This document shows positions 54,840-64,000 of a stretch of DNA of 64,000 bases, one piece after another. The translations under genes were made by a program, and so were the position numbers. How positions within the stretch are numbered: position 1 is the first letter of the stretch; each line of letters begins with the position of its first letter. The stretch lies in NCBI GenBank assembly GCA_003254925.1, contig QANZ01044835.1:138751-202750 (forward strand), in the 5' to 3' direction. The notes below the pieces were generated by a model, which worked only from the letters and a program-made list of their open reading frames with translations, had not been told where the DNA came from and searched no databases. Source of the stretch: Chamaecrista fasciculata (Eukaryota; Streptophyta; Magnoliopsida; Fabales; Fabaceae).

Positions 54840-57240
54840 ATTATCAATATTGACTTTAGGAGCGGTTTGCAAAACCACTGTAATAGTTTTGAGAAGTAGT
54901 TTCACAAACTGTGTTATTGTCTCTAACTTCGGTGCGCAAGCTACCATTATTGTCTCTAGCGGCGTTTTACAAAACAACCTCTATTGTCTGGAGCAAAAAA
55001 TCTTCATGTTGTTGCTATCATTAGAAACACCACTATTATCCTTTACAACGCTTTTGCAAATTGCCACTATTGTCTATAGTGGTAGCTTTTCATATCGTTG
55101 CTATTGTCTTTAGCGGCGATTTTGCTAACTACCAGTATTTTCTTTAAAAGCGGTTTTCAAGTTGTTGATATTGTCTTTTTGTGTGATTTGAAAAACCAAC
55201 GCTATCGTCTTTAGTAGTGGTTTAGCAAACTACTTTTATTCTCTCTAACAACAGTTTGCAAACTGCCGTTAGTATCTCTACTGGCGATTTGCAAAACTGT
55301 TGCTATTGTCTCTAGCAACATATTTTCATATTATTTCTGTTACCTTAAGTGATGGTTTTGTGACCTACCACAATTATTTTTAACAATGGTTTCACAATCT
55401 ACCACTATTCACTCTAGTAATAGTGTTTCATACCGTTGTTATTGCCTTTATCGACAATTTTGGGAATCATCGTTATTGTCTCTATTGTTATTGTCAAGGT
55501 TATTAAGATCGAGATCTTAGATCGTATAAGATCGAGATCTTAATAAGGCCAACCTTGTCGGATCGTATAGAAGATCGTATTTAGTTAGGATCGGACTAAG
55601 ATCGCGATTTTCTAGTTAAGATCGTAGGATCGTACAATCCATACGATCTAAGACAAAAAAAAATTTTTTTGGCCCAAAACGCAGTGTTTTATACATTTTT
55701 GTTTTTTGTTTTCAATTTTCTGGCCAAAACACATAAATGAGGCAAATTTAGGGTTTCCCTTTCACAAATCACATTTATCTTTTCACTTTTCACACAGTCT
55801 CTCATATTCTCCGTCGTTCCCTTTCACATTTATCTATAGAATCAAAGTTATATTGGTTTTTATCTTTATTTGTAAGATGTTTGACACAACAAAGATGTAA
55901 ATATACCATAAAAATATAAATTTTTAGACATATTTAGAATAAATATAAATTGTTAAGATCTTACGATCCTAATTTTTTTGTACAAAAAAAAAGTTAGGAT
56001 CTTACGATCCTCGATTCGATTTTACGATTCGATCTATTTTTTTCCGCTCCGATCTTTATTAAGATCTCGATCTTAATAACCTTGGTTATTGTCTTTAGCT
56101 GCAGTTTGCAAAACGGGCACTATTGTCTTTTGTGGTGAAATTGCAACTATTGGCTCTAGTTGCTATTGGCAAAACCACCACTAGTGTTTCTAGCCGCAAT
56201 TTGCAAAACCGCCACCATTGTTTCTAGTGGCGAATTTACAAACCACTGTTATTGTCTTTAACGACAATTTTGTGAACCATCACAATTGTCTTTTACAAAA
56301 GTTTTGCAAACTATTGCTTTTGTCTCCCACAGTAGTTTCACAAAATATCTCTAGTCTTAAGCGATAATTTTTCAAATCGTTGTTATTATCTTTAGCAACA
56401 GTTTTGCCGCTATTGTCTTTAGTAGCAATTTTGGAAACTATTGGTAATGTCTCTAGCCATGATTTGCAAACTATCACTATGATCTCTAGGTGCGATTTGC
56501 AAAATCATCGTTATTGTCTCTAGTGGAAGTTTTTAAAAACTATCACTATTCTCTATAGCGGTGAATTTTCATTCTGACACTATTGGTTTTAGCGACTATT
56601 TTTGTGAACAACTGCTATTGTCTTTTGCAAAAATTTTGCGAATTGCCTCCATTGTCTCTACTGGTTATTTTTCATACTGTTTCTATTTTCTTGAGCGATA
56701 GTTCTGTAAATCATTACTAGCTCCTTTAGCAGCGATTTTGCAAACTATCGCTAATGTCTCTAGTGACGGTTTGCAAAATAATCTCTATTGCCACTATTGT
56801 CTCTAGAAATTTTTGTGAATAGTCACTATTTTTTTTAGTGACAGTTTTGTGAACTGACGCAATTGTCTTTTGGAACGATTTCTCAAATTGTCGTTATTAT
56901 CTCTGTCACAATAGTGGCAATTTACAAAATTGCTGCTGAAGACAATAGCTGTGGTTCACAAAACCGTCACTAAAGACAATTGTAGTGGTAGAAGTTTTAA
57001 TCGCTATAGTCAATAGCCGCAGTTTTGCAAATTGTAACTAAAGACAATAGTGACAATTTTTAAATCGTAGCTAAAGAAAATAACAAAGATTCAAAAAAAA
57101 AATCATCACTAAAAATAATAACAACGATATGAAATTCGTCGCTAAAGCTTATAACGACAGTTTGAGAAATCGTCGCTAGAGACAATATAGTAGTATGAAT
57201 ATATGTTGCTAAACTCTACAACAATTGTATGAAAATTCTT
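54840..57240. repeat. Degenerate short-unit array with an orientation switch
   Basis: Dozens of diverged units of about 30-40 bases of the type 'agcgg-ttttgcaaac-ca-ctattgtctct'. They run in one direction from 54840 to about 56900 and in the opposite direction ('aaccgtcactaaagacaat') from there to 57240, so the whole can fold back. A MULE interrupts it at 55496-56084. The pattern resembles the subterminal repeats of plant CACTA transposons, but no CACTA terminus was found. Confidence 0.75.
55496..56084. mobile_element. MULE-type MITE, 589 bp
   Basis: Perfect 9-bp duplication GTTATTGTC (55487-55495, 56085-56093). The ends AAGGTTATTAAGATCGAGAT and its near reverse complement enclose repeated GATC-rich motifs. 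A fragment of one end is at 12890-12990. Confidence 0.9.
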
Positions 57241-57598
57241 TGCTTTCATGCCTAACATGTGACACGTCATTCATGACTCTGGAAAAAAGAAGAGTCGCCA
57301 CCAAATTTTTAATTAAAAATTGAAAAACTAATTTTGAAAAATTCTTTTGGATGAAGAAATATTGGTTCTGAACCAAAAATATGCTCGAGAGTCATTTGAA
57401 TCATGAAGAAGGTGTTAAGCAGCCCACGACACCCATTCCTAAAACTGATTATTTTAAAATAATTATACAAAAATTAGATTGCCTTAAACTTTCAAATTAA
57501 TATCCAAAAAAGAAATATAATAAAATAAAACAAAAATAAGATCATACCAAAAATAAAGATAAAGATAATATAATAATAAAATAGAAACAAAAACAAAT

Positions 57599-57907
57599 AG
57601 AGTAAACTACTAAATTGGTCCCTGGATTATTGACTCGCTGTCAGATTGGTCCCCGAATTTAGGAAATTGACAAATAGGTCCCTGAATATTTCTAACGAGT
57701 CAAATAGGTCCCCGAATTTTTCTAACATTTGTCAAATAGGTCCTTCTGTGCATGTTATTCGGGGACATATTTGACTAACGTTAGAAAAATTCGAGGATCT
57801 ATTTGACTCGTTAGAAAAATTCGGGGACCTATTTGTCAATTTTCTAAATTCAGGGACCAATCTGTTAGCGAGCCAATAATCCAGGGACCAATTTGGTAGT
57901 TTACTCT
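57599..57907. mobile_element. Foldback MITE, 309 bp, nearly a complete palindrome
   Basis: Ends AGAGTAAACTACTAAATTGG and reverse complement. Flanks are AAACAAAT (57591-57598, 57908-57915), 8 bp. Both arms carry 'ggtccctg' and 'attgacaaataggtcc' phrases around a short centre near 57745. A relic of the family lies at 3668-3785. Confidence 0.9.
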
Positions 57908-57909
57908 AA

Positions 57910-59640
57910 ACAAATATGTATAAAGGTTGGAGTTGAATTAGAGAGAGCCTAAAACCTACGTATCCAATCATGGGATCAAAACCCATATAGTTTGAAAATG
58001 GTTACTTTTGACGAAAAGCTTTTGTTATTTTTGGAGAAAAGTCTAAAATTTCTTTTATGAAAATTCATGATAAAAATCAATTTTGAAATCTTTCTGATTT
58101 TGATTTTAATATGAAGTATCTTAAAATCTTTTTTTTCTTTTCGAAGTTTGTTTATTATTTTTGAGATAAGAAAACAGAATTAAGAAAAAGATAGAAATAT
58201 ATATTTTTTTCTCATTTTTATAAAATGGAAATGGAAGAAAAAAATAAAATAAAATAAAAAGGAAAAGAAAGATAAAAAAAAATTAAATTGAAAAAAAAGT
58301 ACAAACAGACACAGTGAAAGAGGCAAAAGTGAAACAACTAAAACTGCAACTTTACACCCCTAAATGTTTATTCTTTTATGTTTCAGTCCTTTCCGCTCAC
58401 AGATTGGGACTGAAATGCTAAGAACTAAAACATTGGGGAAGCCTACGGCGGTTTTGACCATGGACTGAAATCCACCATAGGAGAACTGAACTCAAAAAGA
58501 AACTTCTCATCCTTTCATATTAGTCCGCTTTCCTTTGGAGTTCAACCTTCATTGTTCATCAATGTCAGTCCATGAATTAAAAGCAACCCAAAGATGAACA
58601 AAACTCACAAGAAAAAGAACGAAAGAAAAGAAATTCGTGAGAATATGGTTCATATTCCTTTCTTGGGTCCTTACGTGAGAGTTTCCATGATTTAAATTCA
58701 TAGGAAAACATCCGAGACCTACATTAATTACGAGATCAAAAATTTAATTATGATATCGTTCATTTTCTGATTTATTTCCTTTTCTCTCGCGATTTTTAGT
58801 CACAATTATGGAATGGAGAAGATTTCGATTTTGATGTTCTTCCCTGAGTTTCGCCGCCATTCCATAGAAAAGAGGAAGAAGATGAAATGCATGATCTTGT
58901 GGTTGTGGGTGGGTGAGCAAAACGCACAGCATCATTGTCTACTTTCAACTTTTTTTTTTCTTGGCTAATAATTTTGCGAAAAAATTTTACATTAACTGTT
59001 AATTTGGTCCCCAGTCTTATTTGCAATCATTTTTGTTCGCAATGTTTTATATTTTGGTCAACTATATCCTTTGATTAACTTTTTTCAATAAATTAACGAT
59101 ACACTGCATTTTGATTTTCAATATGAGTTAGAATTTGAGTTTCTTTTTATATCAATTTTACATTACATATCATTACCTACGTAGATTATGTCATTTATAT
59201 TTGATTAAAGTAAGTGCAAATGATAAATTGGACCACAATATGAAACATTGGGGACGAAATTGACTACAAAGAAAATTGGGGATGAAAGTGACAATTAATG
59301 TAAATTTTCAGGACGAAATTAGTGTTTTTGCTTTTTTGTTTCCAAGTGTTGAGCCTTCGATGAGTGAATGGGTTTATGGAAATTGGGCTTCTCTTATAGA
59401 AAAAAAAATCATGAATTTGGGCATATTTTATTTTTTCACTCTTTTGATTCGGTTTACTTAATTTTTTTTTTAAAAATGAATTTGGACCTACTCTTTTTTT
59501 TAATAGAGGCTCAGTTATTAGGTTTATGACAAATATATAACAAACCTCCTTTTTTTTCTTTAAATATTTCTTTTTGCACAAATCTTTTTAGAATTATTTT
59601 ACAAAAAGAATAAAATTTATAAGATAGACAACCTTAAACC
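57910..59640. other. Intergenic; no gene
   Basis: Very AT-rich. A foldback relic at about 58980-59330 ('gtaatttggtcc'-like left arm, 'ggacgaaattgac' right arm) is related to 4290-4660. Short minus-strand frames at 58744-59026 overlap one another and show no domain. Confidence 0.5.
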
Positions 59641-59649
59641 CTTCTACCG

Positions 59650-60840
59650 ATCTAATTCAAAACTACAATGGAGTAGAGAACGCAAATTTACATGTATATA
59701 TAGATAATGGGCATGAAAGCTTTGTTTAATTTGATGAGATGGTATTGTAGTGAATATAAATCAAATAGGCTGCCTAATTGGTAATTAATTGCAAGAATTT
59801 TCATGTGGGACCAATAAAAATAAACTTACAGTGTGGATCTCTTCTAAGGTTTGCATGATTGTACAATAATGTGGGGCAGGAAGAACTGACATGACCAAAG
59901 TGGATTTTTTGTAGTACAAATGTACTACAATTTAAAAAAATAAGGAAGAGTAGAAGAGAAAAGGTGTTAACGCGACTCACAATTTTGTTCTGTAACCTTT
60001 TTTTTTTCTATTTGAATTATAGTGCCTTTGTATTATTACGAATCCAAATTCCCTCATGACAGAGTGTAAAGGGTGAAAGATAATCGAAGGGATACTGCAT
60101 ATGTGTGACTCTTTTTTAAGACAAGAAATGTGTGATACATAGCAATAGACAAAATTTACGAAAATTGAGATACCTGCATGACGTTCCTTAATTTCCATGT
60201 CTTCTTCTTTGGTGGGTCCCTTCCTTGTACTACTGATCTAATTCTAAAGTACAATGTAGTAGCGAACGCAAATTTACATGTATACAGAGACAATGAGCAT
60301 GAAAACTTTGTTTAATTTGATGAGATGGCATTGGAGTGAATAGAAATCAAATAGGCTGCCTAATTGGTAATTAATTGCAAGAATATTCATGTGGGGCCAA
60401 TAAAAATAAACTTACAGTGTGGATCTCTTCTAAGCATTGTATGCTGATATATTGTACACTAATGTGGGGCAGGAGGTACTAACATGACCTAAGTGGATTT
60501 TTTTGTAGTACAAATTAAATGTACTACAATTTAGAAAAAATATAAGGAAGAGTGATAGAGAAAATGTGTTAATGCGACTCACATTGTTTTTCCCTAAACT
60601 TTTTTTCTTTTTATATTTTAGTACATTTGTATTATATAGAATCCAAATTCCCTCATGACAGAGCGTAAAGTGTGAAAGATAAGCGAAGGGATGATGCATC
60701 TGTGTGACTTTCTTTGTTAGACAAGAAATGTGTGAGACTTAGCAACAGACAAAAGTTACGAGAATTGAGATGCCTGCATGACGTTCCTTAATTCCCTTGT
60801 CTTCTTCTTTTGAGGGTCCCTTCGTTGTACTACTGATCTA
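59650..60840 (+). repeat. Direct tandem duplication, about 590 bp per unit
   Basis: Unit 1 starts at about 59652 and unit 2 at about 60237; a third start point is cut off at about 60836. Shared landmarks are 'gaacgcaaatttacatgtat', 'ggctgcctaattggtaatt', 'gtagtacaaatgtactac' (with a small insertion in unit 2) and 'gatgcctgcatgacgttcc' or a variant. Each unit equals the 30430-30720 cassette plus a cassette flank. Confidence 0.85.
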
Positions 60841-61836
60841 ATTCGAAAGTGCAAGATAATTAGGATTTTGGATTGTACTATCTTTTTTTTCTTGGCCTAG
60901 GACAAAAGTTAATTAATATGGAATTGGATTTTTTTAAATCTTTTGGACTAAATTTTTTTTATTTGTATCTTTTATTTATTTATGTATTTTCATTTTTAAT
61001 AATTTCTAAAACTTTTGTTTGTTATTGTATGTTATAAAAATGATTTCTGTTAATTGTTTCTTGTTGGCCCTGAATTCACACACACACCCACTCAAAATAA
61101 CGATGTGAAGTATAGCTTTCTTGACAAACAATGTCTCGTTTATTGTACATCTATCTCATCTTTTATGCATAATGTGGGGCCTACTCAACAAAAGATGTCA
61201 TGTGCATTGTCCAGTCTCTCTCTCCCTCTCTTCCTCTCTTACAAACACACACAAACACATATAGTCTCACCATTGATGTGGGGTATAGAGATATTGTCAC
61301 GACTTGTATCCTTTGTATTTCACTCTATGCATTTTTTGTGCATTTTATTGAGAAAGTGTGAGTCCCATATATTTATCATTTTCGAGAACTAACACATTAT
61401 CCCTTTACCTCTTCCTTTTTCTCTTTAAATAAAATGCATAAAAAATGCAAAGAATGAAAATGTAGAGGATTCATTTCCATAATAGCAATGGACCCACAAG
61501 CCGTTCAGCATTCATTACTAACCATGTCTCGTTTTTCACCCTTCTCGATTATTATATTGTTTATTGTGGGACCTATATATTGAATGATAAATTTCACGCG
61601 TATTGTCAAGTTATAGAAACATAAATATATATATATATATAGACACACACGATATCATGTCGATTGTTTTCTCTTTAAAGTTCGAAATTCATGACTCAAA
61701 ATCTAAAACAATCGATTGTTTCTCTCTATACTTCATAATTCATGATTAATAATCCGAAAGAATCGATTGTGATATCACTACATTCTCTACAAATCTTATC
61801 ACATTTGGCATGGGCATGTATGTACTCTTCCATTCA
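60841..61836. other. Diverged NF-YB cassette flank; no gene
   Basis: From about 61350 the order resembles the DNA at 25890-26230 ('gtgagtcccatatatttatc', 'atggacccacaagcc', 'ttcacgcgtattgtcaa'). A CT microsatellite lies at about 61215-61240. No reading frame is conserved. Confidence 0.55.
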
Positions 61837-61839
61837 TCA

Positions 61840-62075
61840 GCTAGTGGATCATGGTCCGTTGGAGCATTGCAGAAGCTATCACTGGTACCTGGGTCATTAG
61901 GTGGATGAGGATTGCAACGGCGTCCAAAGAACGTCGCCGCGAGGGGCTGAATGTAGTCGACGAAGCCCAGCCTTGAGAGGATGGGAAAGTACTATACCAA
62001 GTCGTTGGTGGTGCTGATTAGAGGGATCTTCTCCACCTTTCATGTCCATCACCCACAAATTTCTTTCAAAATGAG
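61840..62075 (-). pseudogene. NF-YB pseudogene: exon 1 fused to exon 2 tail
   Basis: Exon 1 (ATG at 62049, MDMKGGEDPSNQHHQRLG) with its donor and a few intron bases runs straight into the C-terminal part of exon 2 (from about 61975 down, 'VDYIQPLA'-type sequence in a shifted frame). The intron and most of the histone fold are deleted. The TATA box (62151-62162) is still there. Confidence 0.8.
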
Positions 62076-62224
62076 AAGATTGACCCAAAGGGGTTAAGGA
62101 GAAGAAAGGATTAAGAAGAAGAAGTAGTGAGGGTCTTGACACCAAAATCACTATTTTATAGAGTGAAGTGAGGGTGAGGCTGAGAGTATGTACATTTAAG
62201 TGATAGAACATTTTAGAGAAATTG

Positions 62225-62470
62225 AACCTCTAATTTTAACGCCTCTTCTTTCTCTTCAAAAACATGAATGATCCTAACAAGAAAGGGATTTGAAGGAGCA
62301 ATTCATGCACACGAGAAATTGACATCAAATGAGCTTGATGCAATATAATCCAACTTGATATATGGGCTCTTCCCATAGATCATTCAGTTATTTGTTTCTA
62401 TATGGTGGCTTGCATTCTCATTGTTGCTTTGGATCCTTTCCTATTTCATTTTTGGGTCAATCTGACCTTT
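62225..62470. repeat. Three-copy block, copy 3
   Basis: Similar to 22440-22690 and 52140-52380 ('aagggatttgaaggagc', 'gagaaattgacatcaaatg', 'gatatatgggctcttcc', 'ggcttgcattctcattg'). It stands upstream of an NF-YB pseudogene, as it does upstream of the other two. Confidence 0.7.
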
Positions 62471-62694
62471 GTTTATTCAGCAACCCAACCCCCGTAGAAT
62501 TTCGCAAGTAATTAAACGATACCAACCCGTGAATAAGATCTATTTTAACAGCTTTATGTACAGTCAAAAAATTCATTTCATCACTCATGTAACTTTTATT
62601 GCTATTATAATTGTTATTTTTCCTCTCTTAATTCCAAAATGTCACAAAACATAGCCCTATCCATTTCCCAAACAGCATGAATAATTTGATATTG

Positions 62695-63580
62695 GTCAAA
62701 ATCTCATTTTGGTCTCTAATATTTACTTTAAATTTTGTTTTGATGCCTAATTTTTTCTATTCCGTTTTGATCCTTAATGTTTTCTAACAGTTCTGTTTTG
62801 GTCCATGACTATTGAAAATGTAGTTATATGTTTTTAATTTTAAGTTTGAATGCGACAAAAGTTGGAGCTATTGGTTACTCTTAATTAATAAGTTCTTTCT
62901 TTGTCCATTTTGCATCGTTGGAAAACGAGATCAAACCGGACTTGAAATCAAGCTTGAAAGTACTGAGTCACTCATTTCATAAAGTTTGTCAAATCTCTCT
63001 CATTTCAAGTTTGAAAGTGGCAAAATCGGAGTTATGAGTCAATCTAGACGAGAAATTTTCTCTCTATAGCTTTTGCCAAACATGTCAAATAATATTACTC
63101 CAGAAGTTGGAATTGATATTTAGACCACACCCACTTTTGGAATACTATTTCACCATGTTTGCCAATTGATCGTCCCAACTAGCTAGACAATAAAAGAACT
63201 CATCGAGAGTGACTCGTAGCTCCAATATCGTGACATTCAACTTTAAAATGAAAGATATATGACCAATTTCAACAAAAAAACCCACTTTCGAGTATGATTT
63301 TGGGCCCGATTTGACCTCGTCTGCAAATCACCACAACTTGGAAGTGAAAGAACTCGTTAAGAGCAACTCGTAACTCTGATTTTGTCACATTTTGATTTGA
63401 AACAAGAGAAATATGATAACATTCACTAGTTGGAGACCAATTGTAACACTTATTATAGACCAAAACAAAACTATTGAGAAACATTAACAACCAAAACAGA
63501 ACAAAAGAAATTAGGGAGCAAAATGAAATTTAGGGAAAGATTAAGGACCAAAATATGGTTTTGACCTTTGATTTTTATCA
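62695..63580. mobile_element. Foldback element with 'GGTCAAAATCTCATTTTGG' end
   Basis: Inverted arms at about 62695-62810 and 63430-63580 ('caaaatatggttttgacc' at the right end). The interior has 'aactcgtaactc' and 'gagttatgagtc' phrases. The right arm is also related to 24620-24780 and the window start. Confidence 0.7.
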
Positions 63581-63589
63581 AAGTAATAA

Positions 63590-64000
63590 TTGTTTGATAT
63601 TTAAAAGGTTTATTATTTTAATTATCAAAATTGAAATTATATATATATATAAGTTTTGAATTTATTAATTTATTTGATTAAATTGAATTATGAAACGAAG
63701 TTTAATTATTAAGATGATGACACAATATTAACAATTGCTCATATAGAAGTTATATATATTAGGCTAATTAATTGATTGTTTCTACATGATATTCTTAATT
63801 CTGCTTCATTATATTGATAGATGTTCTTATTTATTTTATAACTATCATGTAATTTTTTTTAATTAACTTGTTAATGAATACATACGAAAGATAAAAGATA
63901 AAGTTGATTGAAAAAAATATATTTTTGAGACACAAATGAGTAAACCAGGCCGCAAACAATTGAATTTTTTTTATTTCAGGTTAAAATCTCATTTTGGTTC
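63590..64000. repeat. Inverted partner of 24180-24600
   Basis: Reverse-complement similarity, for example 'gttaatgaatacatacgaaag' (in part) against 'ctttcgtatgaattcattaa'. It continues to the last base, so the repeat runs on outside the window. No gene. Confidence 0.65.

Noticed and set aside
1..64000. LTR retrotransposon, tRNA or rRNA genes, CRISPR array
   Set aside because: No paired long terminal repeats with internal gag-pol, no convincing A/B-box cloverleaf, no rRNA-like tract; spaced repeats are transposon or satellite repeats in eukaryotic DNA.

Overview
The window is nuclear DNA from a flowering plant, most likely a eudicot. It is AT-rich. Genes carry GT-AG introns, and there are plant-specific families (L-type lectin receptor kinase, NF-YB factors, an expansin fragment) plus a dense load of plant transposons. 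I cannot name the species. No rRNA, tRNA, CRISPR array or operon was found.

Layout. (1) 1-11.1 kb is the ordinary part. An intronless LecRK-VIII-type receptor kinase (minus, 1443-3482) stands head to head with a nine-coding-exon nicotinamide/nicotinate mononucleotide adenylyltransferase gene (NMNAT, plus, 5974-9885). The gap between them is filled with transposon debris. (2) 9.2-23.7 kb is copy 1 of a large direct duplication. It begins inside an NMNAT intron and holds a dead NF-YB gene whose histone-fold core was removed by a clean 354-bp deletion. The intron of that pseudogene carries a 6,079-bp Helitron with captured pieces of a PAA2/HMA8-type copper ATPase. (3) 24.2-43.7 kb is a cluster of rearranged NF-YB relics. 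It includes a 1.46-kb inverted repeat of NF-YB exon 1/exon 2 sequence and one NF-YB gene with open frames (31274-40587). The intron of that gene is swollen by an 8-kb LINE, which itself carries an 814-bp MULE-like insertion in ORF1. A foldback array of about 186-bp monomers follows. (4) 43.7-53.9 kb is copy 2 of the duplication. It holds a broken 3' end of NMNAT, a Pack-MULE with an expansin exon, and the intact LEC1-type NF-YB gene (47904-50365). Several small retroposons and MITEs here can be dated by the empty sites in copy 1. (5) 54-64 kb is gene-poor: a degenerate short-period repeat array, MULE and foldback MITEs, a 0.6-kb tandem duplication, another fused NF-YB pseudogene, and a third copy of a 0.24-kb block also present in both large copies.

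How it fits together. The two large copies have lost genes reciprocally: NMNAT survives only in copy 1, NF-YB only in copy 2. Because the copies are paralogous, nearly every insertion can be checked against its unfilled counterpart. The NF-YB cluster combines two open genes with several pseudogenes and an inverted repeat that could make hairpin RNA against the open copy at 31-40 kb. I consider this the most interesting biology in the window.
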